Part shown: positions 1 through 8,960 of the stretch, one piece after another
How positions within the stretch are numbered: the stretch's first letter is position 1
How the letters are laid out: each line of letters starts with the position of its first letter
Assembly: GCA_020635255.1 (NCBI GenBank)
Contig: JACKAC010000004.1
Location: 1 to 64,000, forward strand
Reading direction: 5' to 3'
DNA: 64,000 nucleotides
From: Ignavibacteriales bacterium
GTDB taxonomy: Bacteria; Bacteroidota; Ignavibacteria; Tepidaquicellales; Tepidaquicellaceae
The notes under the pieces: model-generated
Seen by the model: only the letters and a program-made list of their open reading frames with translations
Databases searched by the model: none
What the model was told of the DNA's origin: nothing
Program-made: the position numbers and the translations under genes

Positions 1-290
1 ACATATGTAGATAATCTTTAGTTATCCTTTATTGTTAGGATGACATCTATAAGTAAGAACCTGTTGAGGATGAGATGGTTTTGAGAGGATTAAGTAGGTT
101 AATCTTGATTATTCAACCCATAACTCATATTTTTGTATAGGATTATGAATACACACATCGCAAATATTCTATTTGTTCTTAAGTCCAAGAAACAATCCGC
201 TAAGAAGCAGGCGTAGCCTGCATCTATCTCACATATTGCCCGATTCATACCCGTATTTAAATTAAAACTGTAACTGGAAATAATTCTTAT
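1..290. other. Upstream region of lysine operon, no gene seen
   Basis: No coding frame or recognisable RNA gene is visible here. The stretch contains a 6-bp perfect hairpin, GCAGGC-GTA-GCCTGC at 207-221, without a T-run on either strand. It echoes the GCAGGCA terminator hairpin at the other end of the operon (7036-7054). The region must carry the promoter of the lysine operon, but I found no clean TTTG/TAnnTTTG pair. I looked for a lysine riboswitch and did not see the multi-helix pattern. Confidence 0.5.
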
Positions 291-1337
291 TTGATTTTGG
301 ATAAAATAAAAGTTGGAATATTAGGATGTACCGGAGCCGTGGGGCAGAAGTTCATCGCCCTGCTTGAGGGACATCCCTTCTTCGAGATAAGCGCTATCTC
401 CGCCTCCGAAAAGTCCGCCGGGCAAAAATTCGGCGAGAGGGTTAACTGGATCGAGACCACTCCCCTCCCCGAAAATATCGCGGATATGGTTATTAGCGAC
501 TGCACTGGCGATCTGGACGCGAAGATACTCTTCTCCGCGCTTGATTCATCCGTCGCTGGTGACGTCGAAACACAAATGGCAGACCGGGGTCACGTAGTTG
601 TCAGCAATTCTAAGAATCACCGCATGGATGAAAATGTCCCGCTTATCATCCCAGAGATTAACGGAGATCACTTCGCGCTCATTAATTCACAGCCGGGCAA
701 AAACAGCTCCGGCGGTTTCATCGTCACAAACCCTAACTGCGCCACCGTCGTGCTCGCGCTCTCCCTCTACCCGTTCCATAAAAATTTCGGCGTCGAGAGC
801 GTCATCGTTACCACCATGCAGGCGGTTTCCGGAGCCGGATACCCCGGCGTCCCGGCATTGGACATCCTGGGAAATCTGATTCCTCACATCGGCGGAGGCG
901 AAGAAGAAAAATTGGAGACCGAGCCTCTAAAAATCCTCGGCTCCCTCGATCAAAACAAAATAAAGTTTGCGGACTTCAATGTTTCCGCCTCGGTGAACCG
1001 TGTACCCGTCAGAGACGGCCACACTGTCTCCGTCTCCGTAAAGCTAAAAAATCCCGCATCAAAGGAAGAAATTCTTCGTGCCATCGACGCCGCCCCGACG
1101 CTGGACTTGCCGTCTGCCCCGGAGCAGCTCCTGCGCTATCTGGACACCCCGGGACGACCGCGACCCCTCACCGACGCGTACGCCGGCAACGGCATGAGCG
1201 TGACAGTGGGACACTTGCGCCCCTGCACCGTCCTCCACTGGAAATACACCGCGCTAGGACATAATACCATACGTGGAGCCGCAGGCGCCGCGATCCTTAA
1301 CGCTGAATACATGGTAAAAAACAATTTGCTGTCATGA
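291..1337 (+). CDS. asd: Aspartate-semialdehyde dehydrogenase (archaeal/fungal type)
   Basis: Reduces aspartyl phosphate to aspartate semialdehyde with NADPH, the branch point to lysine, threonine and methionine. The N-terminal Rossmann motif GCTGAVGQ is at residues 12-19. The catalytic cysteine is Cys150 in NPNCATV, followed by QAVSGAGYPG (about 177-186) and the histidine of RVPVRDGHTV (about 244). The 348-residue length and motif style fit the archaeal/fungal ASADH subgroup rather than the E. coli type. The start is TTG at 291 (TTG at 297 is the alternative); no upstream ATG is in frame and the Rossmann motif sits right after it. The stop overlaps lysC by 4 bases (ATGA), indicating translational coupling. 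Base composition is visibly richer in G+C, with C-ending codons, than the rest of the operon. Confidence 0.95.
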   Translation: MILDKIKVGILGCTGAVGQKFIALLEGHPFFEISAISASEKSAGQKFGERVNWIETTPLPENIADMVISDCTGDLDAKILFSALDSSVAGDVETQMADRGHVVVSNSKNHRMDENVPLIIPEINGDHFALINSQPGKNSSGGFIVTNPNCATVVLALSLYPFHKNFGVESVIVTTMQAVSGAGYPGVPALDILGNLIPHIGGGEEEKLETEPLKILGSLDQNKIKFADFNVSASVNRVPVRDGHTVSVSVKLKNPASKEEILRAIDAAPTLDLPSAPEQLLRYLDTPGRPRPLTDAYAGNGMSVTVGHLRPCTVLHWKYTALGHNTIRGAAGAAILNAEYMVKNNLLS

Positions 1338-2686
1338 TCGTGATGAAATTCGGGGGCACATCCGTACAGGATGCGGAAGCCTTCAAAAGGACAATAGAAA
1401 TTATAAAAACCAGGCTGGACAAGAATCCAATCGTGGTTTTATCGGCGACGGCGGGAACAACCGATTCTCTCGAGTCCCTTTGTAAAAATGCAAGCGAAGG
1501 CGAGGAAGCCGTTTGTGAAAAGATATTATCCGACCTTAAAGAAAAACATCATCTTATCGCGAGGGAGCTGGTCAAAGATACGAGCAGGCTGGAAGAGCTG
1601 ATAAAAATACTGGATGAGAAGATCGCGCAAATCTCCGACCTGGTAAAAGGAATTTTCCTTTTATCGGAGCTGTCCAAGCGAAGCCGTGCGAGAATACTGG
1701 CCTTCGGAGAGATATTATCAACTAACATACTTGTTTATACACTTACGGATATGGGATATAAGTGCGCGCTGCTCGATTCGCGGGATTTTATTATAACCGA
1801 CGAGGAGCCGCTGAATGGAGACCCGCAAAAAGAGATTATTACAAATAAAGTAAAAGAGTTTATAACGCCTTTGCAGGATGGCAAAACAATCCCGGTCGCG
1901 CAGGGTTTTATCGCAAAATCGGTGTCGGGCAGCGCAACTACTCTTGGGCGGGGAGGTTCGGATTACACGGCTTCGCTCATCGGCATGGCTTTAAATGCAG
2001 ATGAAATTGAAATCTGGACCGACGTAGACGGAATTTTAACGGCTGACCCGCGAAAAGTAAAAGGTACACAGATTGTTAAGGAAGTTACTTTCCGGGAGGC
2101 GGCAGAGCTGGCATTTTTCGGAGCGAAGGTGCTTCATCCTTCCACAATTACTCCGGCAGTGGAAAAAGGTATACCGGTGCGAGTACTGAATTCGCACAAC
2201 CCGGATAACCCCGGCACTCTAATAAAAGACGATATCGATCACGGTGAGCATGATATTAAATCAATCACATGCAAAGAAAATATTAAAGTAATAAACATAT
2301 ATTCGCCGAGGATGCTTCTCGCACACGGATTCCTCAAGAAAATATTCGAGATATTCGATAAATACAGGACTTCGGTTGATCTAATCACAACTTCGGAGGT
2401 GAACGTATCGCTGACGCTTGACAATGAGGAGAGAATTGCGGACATTATAAAGGAATTAGAGGAATTTTCGGAAGTAAGCCTGGAAGAGGACAAAGCTCTG
2501 GTCTGTGTGATTGGTAAGGATATTAAAAACACTAAGGGAATAGCGACAAAGATATTCGAATCCCTCGAAGACTTTAATATTACAATGATATCACAGGGAG
2601 CATCTCTGATAAATCTTAGCTTCGTAGTAGAAAGAAAAGATCTGGGCAGTGTTGTGCAGGCTCTGCATGACCGGTTTTTCGCATAA
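1334..2686 (+). CDS. lysC: Aspartate kinase, monofunctional, with tandem ACT domains
   Basis: Phosphorylates aspartate, the first committed step of the aspartate family. The kinase domain begins with KFGGTSVQ at residues 5-12. It carries GRGGSDYTA (about 213-221) and FGAKVLHP (about 262-269), all hallmarks of the amino-acid kinase fold of aspartokinases. Residues about 310-445 form two ACT-like segments, so allosteric inhibition by lysine and/or threonine is likely. At 450 residues it is the length of a monofunctional type-III enzyme, with no fused homoserine dehydrogenase. It overlaps asd by ATGA and precedes dapB by 18 bases. The context suggests it serves lysine/diaminopimelate synthesis. 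Confidence 0.95.
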   Translation: MIVMKFGGTSVQDAEAFKRTIEIIKTRLDKNPIVVLSATAGTTDSLESLCKNASEGEEAVCEKILSDLKEKHHLIARELVKDTSRLEELIKILDEKIAQISDLVKGIFLLSELSKRSRARILAFGEILSTNILVYTLTDMGYKCALLDSRDFIITDEEPLNGDPQKEIITNKVKEFITPLQDGKTIPVAQGFIAKSVSGSATTLGRGGSDYTASLIGMALNADEIEIWTDVDGILTADPRKVKGTQIVKEVTFREAAELAFFGAKVLHPSTITPAVEKGIPVRVLNSHNPDNPGTLIKDDIDHGEHDIKSITCKENIKVINIYSPRMLLAHGFLKKIFEIFDKYRTSVDLITTSEVNVSLTLDNEERIADIIKELEEFSEVSLEEDKALVCVIGKDIKNTKGIATKIFESLEDFNITMISQGASLINLSFVVERKDLGSVVQALHDRFFA

Positions 2687-2704
2687 AAATCATTCAATCT
2701 TATA

Positions 2705-3388
2705 ATGGATATCTACATAATCGGTTATGGTAAAATGGGAAAGGAAGTGGAGAAGATACTCACTTCACGGAATCACTCCGCTGCTGGGACGCTGGATATA
2801 GGTGACGACATTAATTCAGCCGATGCAGGATATTCTATCTGCATAGATTTTACGACACCGGACGCGTTTAAGAATAACTATAAAACGATTGCAGACAAGT
2901 TTGCGGGAGCTGTAGTAGGTACAACGGGCTGGAATGATATAAAAGACGAAGTGACAGGCTATTTCAAAGAAAAAGGGAAGAGTCTGGTTTATGCGAGTAA
3001 TTTCTCAGTCGGAGTGAACATTTTTTTCGATGCGCTCGAGAGGCTCTCCTCACTAACATCACAAGCGGGCGGGTATAACCCTTATGTGGTGGAACTTCAT
3101 CACAGTGAGAAGAAGGATGCTCCATCCGGGACGGCAAAAACAATGGAATCCATTATAGAAGAATATTACAAAGAGAGTATCAACATTGCCTCAGTAAGAA
3201 GCGGTAATATAAAAGGAATACATGAGGCAGGATTCGACTCGAACGCAGACAGGATAACTCTAAAGCACGAAGCGCTGTCGCGTGAAGGATTTGCGCTCGG
3301 TGCAGTTATGGCAGCGGAATGGCTGACCGAAGAACCGGGAGTATGGAATTTCAGAGAACTATTAAACAAAAAACTGAAACTGGGATAA
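2705..3388 (+). CDS. dapB: 4-Hydroxy-tetrahydrodipicolinate reductase
   Basis: Performs the NAD(P)H-dependent reduction in the diaminopimelate pathway. The dinucleotide-binding motif GYGKMGKE is at residues 7-14 and VGTTGW at about 71-76. The signature HHSEKKDAPSGTA is at about 127-139 and contains the active-site histidines, lysine and substrate-binding SGTA. At 227 residues it is shorter than the usual 240-270 residues, like other compact Bacteroidota DapB proteins. It lies fourth base after a 4-base gap before dapA, inside the lysine operon. Confidence 0.95.
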   Translation: MDIYIIGYGKMGKEVEKILTSRNHSAAGTLDIGDDINSADAGYSICIDFTTPDAFKNNYKTIADKFAGAVVGTTGWNDIKDEVTGYFKEKGKSLVYASNFSVGVNIFFDALERLSSLTSQAGGYNPYVVELHHSEKKDAPSGTAKTMESIIEEYYKESINIASVRSGNIKGIHEAGFDSNADRITLKHEALSREGFALGAVMAAEWLTEEPGVWNFRELLNKKLKLG

Positions 3389-3392
3389 TATT

Positions 3393-4274
3393 ATGAAGGT
3401 CACAAAACTAAGCGGTGTAGGCACAGCTCTCATAACACCGTTCGACATAGGGTACAACATAGATTTCGACTGCTATAGGAGACTCATAAAAAGACAGGTA
3501 GAGGCAGGCGTACATTTTCTGGTGCCACTCGGAACAACCGCAGAGACTCCATGCCTTAACGAAGAAGAGAAACTCGCTATCCTCGGCGTAACGATCGATG
3601 AGGTGGACGGGAGAGTTCCTGTCATAGCCGGTGTGGGTACAAACAATACAGAACAGGTGATCACAAAGATAATAGATTACGAAAAACTGAACCCAGACGG
3701 GTATATGGTTGTGACGCCTTATTATAATAAACCTACACAGCAGGGATTGTATACGCATTTCAGCGCGATTGCACACTGTACAGATAAACCAATAGTAATG
3801 TATAATGTGCCTTCTAGAACCGGTACAAACATGACCGCGGAAACAACACTCAGACTGGCGGAAATTAATAACATAATCGCAGTTAAGGAGGCATCAAGTG
3901 ATTATACACAGATAAACGAAATAATAAGGAATGCACCGGACGGTTTTTCGGTAATATCGGGCAATGACATAGAAACTCTTCCCCTATGTGTGAGCGGAGC
4001 GACAGGAGTAATAAGTGTTGTTTCAAACGTAGTGCCGGGTGATATGGCTCAATTGATGAAGCAGATCGCAGGAGGTAAATGGGATGACGCAAGGAAACTT
4101 CACCATAAGTTAACTCCGATGTTTAACAACTGCTTCATAGAAAGTAACCCCATACCAGCAAAGGCGGCGATGAATGAGCTGGGACTTATCGAAAATGTAT
4201 TGCGACCTCCTCTATATCACGCAACGGAAAGAACCGTGCAGATAATGAAGGAAACATTATTAGCGTTAAATTAA
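3393..4274 (+). CDS. dapA: 4-Hydroxy-tetrahydrodipicolinate synthase
   Basis: Condenses pyruvate with aspartate semialdehyde. This is a class I aldolase-type TIM barrel of the usual length (293 residues). Seen are GTALITPF at 10-17, GTTAETPCL at about 47-55, YNKPTQQG at about 110, YNVPSRTG, and the Schiff-base lysine Lys165 in VKEASSD. It follows dapB by 4 bases and precedes dapD by 7, so it is co-translated with the rest of the pathway. Feedback control by lysine is possible but cannot be judged from sequence. Confidence 0.96.
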   Translation: MKVTKLSGVGTALITPFDIGYNIDFDCYRRLIKRQVEAGVHFLVPLGTTAETPCLNEEEKLAILGVTIDEVDGRVPVIAGVGTNNTEQVITKIIDYEKLNPDGYMVVTPYYNKPTQQGLYTHFSAIAHCTDKPIVMYNVPSRTGTNMTAETTLRLAEINNIIAVKEASSDYTQINEIIRNAPDGFSVISGNDIETLPLCVSGATGVISVVSNVVPGDMAQLMKQIAGGKWDDARKLHHKLTPMFNNCFIESNPIPAKAAMNELGLIENVLRPPLYHATERTVQIMKETLLALN

Positions 4275-4281
4275 AAGCATT

Positions 4282-5115
4282 ATGTCAGCAGAACTGCAAA
4301 GCAAATTAAAAGAATTACAGGCTCAGGGCGATAGTCTCGACATAGATGATGCTATTACTTTCTTCGCCGACATAAGAACATACCTGGAGAAGGGACTTAT
4401 ACGTACCGCAGAAAAAGTAAATGGCGAATGGAAAGTAAATCACTGGGTTAAAGAAGCGATAATTTTCGGATTTAAAGTCGGAACTCTAGAAGAAGTAAAA
4501 CACCAGCCGTGGAGCTACTTCGATAAATCAACTCTTCCACTGCATCCGCTGGACGTAGAGAATAAGGTCAGGCTGGTGCCGGGCGGTTCATCTATTCGAA
4601 GCGGGAGCTGTGTGTCCGCCGGAACAATAGTAATGCCCCCATCTTACATAAACATCGGTGCGTTCATCGATATGGGATGCATGATAGACTCCCACGCGCT
4701 CGTGGGCTCATGCGCGCAAATGGGAAAGAACGTTCATCTCTCTGCAGCATCACAGATCGGCGGGGTACTCGAGCCGATAGGAGCACTGCCCGTTATTATA
4801 GAGGACAATGTTTTTATCGGAGGTAACTGCGGTATATATGAAGGCACGATCGTAAAACAAAGAGCGGTAATAGGAACCGGTGTTATTCTAAACGCATCCA
4901 CACCCGTGTTCGATAATACAACAGGAGAATTTATAAGAAAGCAAACCGATATTCCTCTAACAATACCGGAGGGTGCCGTGGTAATTGCAGGGACAAGACC
5001 TATTTCATCCGGGAAAGGTGCTGATGCGGGCATCCAGATCTACTGCCCTATAATAATCAAGTACAGGGACGATAAGACAGATAACGCCATTACGCTGGAG
5101 GAAGCGCTCAGATAA
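4282..5115 (+). CDS. dapD: Tetrahydrodipicolinate N-succinyltransferase
   Basis: Transfers succinyl from succinyl-CoA to tetrahydrodipicolinate, which shows that the organism uses the succinylase branch of the DAP pathway. The 277-residue length is typical. An N-terminal helical domain (VNHWVKEAI at about 52) is followed by a left-handed parallel beta-helix of hexapeptide repeats (about 90-250). Conserved segments are FIDMGCMIDSHALVGSCA and VIIEDNVFIGGNCGIYEGT. Its stop overlaps the next start by one base (TAATG). The downstream enzymes of this branch (dapC, dapE, dapF) are not in the window. Confidence 0.96.
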   Translation: MSAELQSKLKELQAQGDSLDIDDAITFFADIRTYLEKGLIRTAEKVNGEWKVNHWVKEAIIFGFKVGTLEEVKHQPWSYFDKSTLPLHPLDVENKVRLVPGGSSIRSGSCVSAGTIVMPPSYINIGAFIDMGCMIDSHALVGSCAQMGKNVHLSAASQIGGVLEPIGALPVIIEDNVFIGGNCGIYEGTIVKQRAVIGTGVILNASTPVFDNTTGEFIRKQTDIPLTIPEGAVVIAGTRPISSGKGADAGIQIYCPIIIKYRDDKTDNAITLEEALR

Positions 5116-6329
5116 TGAACCACTGGATAAAAACCAACCCGTTTTTTACTTTAAACGACTTCGAAGACATCTACCGGCTGGTTTCGGAGAGCGAAACTCC
5201 ATCTTTTATCTACTCCAGAAAGGTGATCGAAAGGCAATATAGTCTCCTTAAAGATAATCTTCCTGAAAAGATAAAGATTTTCTACGCGCAAAAGAGTAAC
5301 CCAAACAAAGGTATTCTAAATGCAATCAAAGATCTCGGAGCCGGATGTGACACTGCGTCGCTTGGCGAAATGGCAAAAGCATTAGACGCAGGGTTTCCCG
5401 AAGACAAAATAATGCTGACGGGACCGGCAAAAACCCAAAGAGAATTAGCGTTCGCTCTACAAAGGAAGATATATTCTATAAACGTCGAATCGTTACAGGA
5501 GCTTGAGCTTCTTAACAAGCTTGCGGAACAGATCGGAACAAAGCAGGAGATACTTGTGCGGATCAATCCGCCATTCGAAGCAGGAGAAACGAATACGATA
5601 ATAGGCGGAATGGGAGTGAGCAAGTTTGGGATAGACGTAGATTACGTACCGGAGTTCATCGAGAGCGCGCTTAAAATGAAGAATGTCGTTATAAAAGGTA
5701 TCCACATATTCAATTCATCACAGATACTGGATTGGAGAAAAATATACCGCAATACGATCGACGTGATAGATTCAGCAATGGAGATAAGCAGTAATTTCGA
5801 GATCGAACTAAAACGGCTGGATATGGGCGGGGGTTTCGGGATCCCATACTCACAAAACGAAAAGGAACTGGATATAGCAACACTAGGAAGCAAAATAGCA
5901 GAACTGCTGGAAGCTCCGGACTATAAAGATTTTCTATCCAATGCAGAACTGATATATGAACCCGGCAGATACCTCTCAGGAATGAGCGGGATATACATTA
6001 CAAAAGTCCTTTATACCAAAGTATCTAACGGCAGAAAGATAGCCCTGATCGACGGCGGTATACATCACCTGATACGCCCGATACTAATAGGACAGCCTCA
6101 CCCTATTGTAAATCTCACAGCAATACGAAATGGCAGAAATGAAACCGATAAATACATGGTGGCAGGTCCATTATGTACGTCGCTGGATAGATTCGATACA
6201 TCTGCGGTACTGAATGAGGTTCACCCGGGAGACATACTTGCCGTACTGAATGCCGGTGCATACGGATACACAGAGAGTATGCCGTTATTCCTTTCCCATA
6301 AGCCTGCGCCGGAAATTTTCCTGAACTAA
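5115..6329 (+). CDS. lysA: PLP-dependent diaminopimelate decarboxylase-like enzyme (LysA/BtrK type)
   Basis: A fold-type III PLP decarboxylase. The operon position argues that it makes lysine from meso-diaminopimelate. The PLP lysine is Lys60 in FYAQKSNPN; the glycine-rich phosphate site is MGGGFGIPYS and EPGRY is also present. The family's usual C-terminal CESxD signature reads GPLCTSLDRF here (Cys354 kept, Glu replaced by Thr). The end reads NAGAYGYTESMPLFLSHKPAPE rather than the usual GAYG..SNYN form, and both resemble BtrK and exosortase-associated decarboxylases. Function as LysA is therefore an inference from neighbours. The next gene starts at its stop (TAATG). Confidence 0.8.
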   Translation: MNHWIKTNPFFTLNDFEDIYRLVSESETPSFIYSRKVIERQYSLLKDNLPEKIKIFYAQKSNPNKGILNAIKDLGAGCDTASLGEMAKALDAGFPEDKIMLTGPAKTQRELAFALQRKIYSINVESLQELELLNKLAEQIGTKQEILVRINPPFEAGETNTIIGGMGVSKFGIDVDYVPEFIESALKMKNVVIKGIHIFNSSQILDWRKIYRNTIDVIDSAMEISSNFEIELKRLDMGGGFGIPYSQNEKELDIATLGSKIAELLEAPDYKDFLSNAELIYEPGRYLSGMSGIYITKVLYTKVSNGRKIALIDGGIHHLIRPILIGQPHPIVNLTAIRNGRNETDKYMVAGPLCTSLDRFDTSAVLNEVHPGDILAVLNAGAYGYTESMPLFLSHKPAPEIFLN

Positions 6330-7033
6330 TGAGCAAAGTATTTCTCACAGCCGAGTGGCGGAACCTGATTCTCATCACGTATAAAATTCCAACAGATATA
6401 CTCACACCTCATCTCCCAAAAGGGATAGAGCTCGATACTATAAATGGAGAAACATTCGCAAGCCTTGTCGCATTCGATTTTCTGAATACAAAGGTCAAAG
6501 GGGTAAAGATACCCTTTCACGTGAATTTCCCTGAGATCAACCTGCGTTTTTACGTAAGAGAAATTGAGAGCAAAAAAAGAGGCGTGGTATTTATAAGGGA
6601 GTTCGTACCGAAGTATTTTATTGAACTCGTTGCGGATAACGTTTATAACGAACCGTACAAAAGCATACCTATGAAGAGTTCCGTAACAAAAAACGGAACA
6701 GTAAAGGTCGAGCATGAAATAAAGTTTGAAAACAATGAATACAGTATCTCTCTCGATGCAGAAAACAAACCATACCTGCCCGGGGAAGATTCAACCGAAC
6801 ATTTCTTTAAGGAGCATTCGTGGGGATACGGAACCAATAAAAATGGTGAGACTCTTGTATACAGGGTTGACCACCCTTTCTGGGACGTATATCCCGTCAT
6901 AAAATACGAGCATAACTTCGACTTCACAAAAATCTACGGAGAAAAGTGGAGCTTTCTAGATCAGGAAGAGCCCTACAGTGTTATATTAGCGGAAGGATCG
7001 GAGATAAAGGTTTACTCTCACACAATATTGTAA
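6329..7033 (+). CDS. DUF2071 (YqjF-like) protein
   Basis: A 234-residue protein of the DUF2071/COG3361 (YqjF) family, whose function is not known. The family signature is visible at the N-terminus: AEWRNLILITYKIP, then LPKGIELDTINGETFASLVAF. There is no signal peptide or membrane segment. It is the last gene of the lysine operon, overlapping the decarboxylase stop by one base and ending 3 bases before a strong terminator. It is therefore co-transcribed with the pathway, but nothing in it suggests a role in lysine synthesis. Confidence 0.8.
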   Translation: MSKVFLTAEWRNLILITYKIPTDILTPHLPKGIELDTINGETFASLVAFDFLNTKVKGVKIPFHVNFPEINLRFYVREIESKKRGVVFIREFVPKYFIELVADNVYNEPYKSIPMKSSVTKNGTVKVEHEIKFENNEYSISLDAENKPYLPGEDSTEHFFKEHSWGYGTNKNGETLVYRVDHPFWDVYPVIKYEHNFDFTKIYGEKWSFLDQEEPYSVILAEGSEIKVYSHTIL

Positions 7034-7060
7034 AAAGCAGGCAAGATGCCTGCTCTTTTC
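7032..7060. terminator. Bidirectional rho-independent terminator
   Basis: An 8-bp perfect stem AGCAGGCA (7036-7043), a 3-base loop, and TGCCTGCT (7047-7054), with T-rich DNA following on the plus strand and a run of T on the minus strand. It lies between the convergent DUF2071 and oxalate decarboxylase genes and should terminate both transcripts. Confidence 0.85.
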
Positions 7061-7073
7061 ATACATATAAATC

Positions 7074-8243
7074 CTAAGGCTTTACAATAACCGGTTTTAC
7101 TTTTTGAAGTACCGACATAGTCTTATCATCGAGGTTAAGGTGCTCTTTAACGAGTTCATGCGGTGTAAGAGCCATCCATTGATTCAGCGAGATATCGGCG
7201 AAGTAAGAACTTTTGAACATTTCAAGGAAAGTCAACGTTTCGTTACCGGTATTCTCAACATAGTGACCCATGGCAAAGGGCACATATCCCACATCGCCAG
7301 CTCTGTAATCGAAAGTCCTTGCCATCCCGCTCGACGCGTAAACGGTCATACGTCCTTCACCAGAAAGATAATACTGCCATTCATCGTTATTTGGATGCCA
7401 GTGCATTTCACGCATACCGCCCGGCTCTATCTCTACTAATGCCGCGGCGATGGTATTTGAAACCGGGAAATTAGACGAATCTACTATCCTTGCCTGTCCA
7501 CCGGAGAACTTAACGGGCTCCTGAGCAAGCATTCTATAGCTGTAGCTTACGGGGGTCGGACCCTGCGGGGATTCTACCGCCGCTTTGACTTTCGGCTGCG
7601 GTACTTTGCCGGGGAAGATGTAGCGGTCTTTGTTTACGTTAATTGGGATATTTGCGAATGCGGACTCGGGTACGCCGAAGTTTTTAGCAAGCACCTCGCG
7701 CGGAGTATGCGCGAACCAGTCGGTGATTAGGAATGTTTCGTTCTCTGAAAATGTCCCGTCATCAAACACCAGCAGAAATTCACACCCGTCGTCGAATGCC
7801 TGAATTGAGTGAGGGATACCGGGTGGGAAATTCCACAGGTCGCCGGGCCCGAGGTCATCGATGAAGTTCCTGCCCTGCGGATCAACGACCGTGATCTGGC
7901 AATGCCCCGCGATCATATAAGCCCACTCGGCTTCTTTATGCCAGTGCATCTCGCGAATCGCTCCGGGTTTTAATCTCATGTTAACGCCAGACATCGTGGT
8001 CGCAATGGGAAGCTCCCGCGTCGTGATCTCGCGCGCCCATCCTCCTTTGGAAAGACGGTTACGAGCGGTCGCGTATGAAAATTTTAAATTTGGTACTGTA
8101 CCAGCGTCAGTGTCGGGCGAGCGGAGCTGGTCCGGGTTTTGCCGCTGGAGGGCATCATTTTGGGGTCCCATTATGGTTCCGCCCAGGTCACCACGGATCG
8201 GTTCTAACGAATCCGGGGTTTTTTCGTTTTCTTTGTTGTCCAT
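7074..8243 (-). CDS. oxdC: Oxalate decarboxylase (bicupin)
   Basis: A Mn-dependent bicupin of 389 residues that converts oxalate to formate and CO2. The first cupin has H100 and H102 in REMHWHKEAEW, E106 or nearby as metal ligand, and H145 in PPGIPHSIQ. The second repeats the pattern as REMHWHPNNDEW and FAMGHYVEN. The flexible lid that distinguishes decarboxylase from oxidase (SENST in Bacillus OxdC) reads SENET at 166-170. The catalytic lid glutamate is kept, which favours decarboxylase activity. There is no signal peptide, so it is probably cytoplasmic. It is monocistronic, converging on the lysine operon. Confidence 0.9.
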   Translation of the reverse strand: MDNKENEKTPDSLEPIRGDLGGTIMGPQNDALQRQNPDQLRSPDTDAGTVPNLKFSYATARNRLSKGGWAREITTRELPIATTMSGVNMRLKPGAIREMHWHKEAEWAYMIAGHCQITVVDPQGRNFIDDLGPGDLWNFPPGIPHSIQAFDDGCEFLLVFDDGTFSENETFLITDWFAHTPREVLAKNFGVPESAFANIPINVNKDRYIFPGKVPQPKVKAAVESPQGPTPVSYSYRMLAQEPVKFSGGQARIVDSSNFPVSNTIAAALVEIEPGGMREMHWHPNNDEWQYYLSGEGRMTVYASSGMARTFDYRAGDVGYVPFAMGHYVENTGNETLTFLEMFKSSYFADISLNQWMALTPHELVKEHLNLDDKTMSVLQKVKPVIVKP

Positions 8244-8369
8244 AATTTAATTAGACTTTATATTGGATTGTAAAAAATTTTTGTAATCGATGCGCAGGGG
8301 TACCGTTCGTGCATAACGGGGATTATGGATAGTCAGTCGTTACGTATGGGTAAGAATCAATCTGTTTTA

Positions 8370-8738
8370 CTAATCTTCTTTGAGCCAATTCCAGGCTTCG
8401 TCCAGCTTTGTGTAATCGAAATACTCTTCCTTAATACCGAACATCTTCGCGAAGAAGCTGTCGATCTCTACGGCGATCTCCTGTAATTTGCTGTGACCAA
8501 CGAATGCGAACTTTTCAATTATACTTACGACAGGAAGCAGGAATTCCATGTAAGCGGCAAAGGTTTCCGAACCGAAGGCTTCAAATTCATGAAGTTCGAT
8601 GAGCAACCTTATTTTACCGTGTTCTTCTCCGAGGGACTTTAGTTTGCTTATAACTTCTTCCCTCTCATCTTTTGGCACTTCGCCAATAAGCTTCACACCT
8701 ATGAGATTTCCCTTACTTTCACTTAGAATTTCGTACAT
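8370..8738 (-). CDS. SpoIIAA-like (STAS-fold) protein
   Basis: A 122-residue protein of the SpoIIAA-like family (PF11964 type), a STAS-related alpha/beta fold. The N-terminal strand-helix pattern (GNLIGVKLIGEVPKDE) and the central IRLLIELHEFEAF strand fit the family, and it ends in an aromatic, acidic helix EAWNWLKED. Family members have been proposed to bind lipids or act in stress responses; no specific role can be assigned. It is a single gene with its own upstream region, which it shares with the divergent tRNA. Confidence 0.7.
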   Translation of the reverse strand: MYEILSESKGNLIGVKLIGEVPKDEREEVISKLKSLGEEHGKIRLLIELHEFEAFGSETFAAYMEFLLPVVSIIEKFAFVGHSKLQEIAVEIDSFFAKMFGIKEEYFDYTKLDEAWNWLKED

Positions 8739-8840
8739 TTCTCTAAATTTGTTTTTAACGTTGATATCATAAAATATATAAAAATAATACCTATTTTTAA
8801 TGATTAAATTTTTATCAAAAGATAATTATATTAGGATTTT

Positions 8841-8917
<77 letters not shown>

Positions 8918-8960
8918 AATCAGTACCATCCAATTGTTTCTTACCCGTTTAATCTAGCAT

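Noticed and set aside
1..290. Lysine riboswitch upstream of asd
   Set aside because: Only one short 6-bp hairpin is visible; the multi-helix core is not present.
2239..2697. 152-residue frame antisense to lysC
   Set aside because: It lies wholly inside the ACT-domain part of lysC, has serine/leucine-rich shadow composition and no family features.
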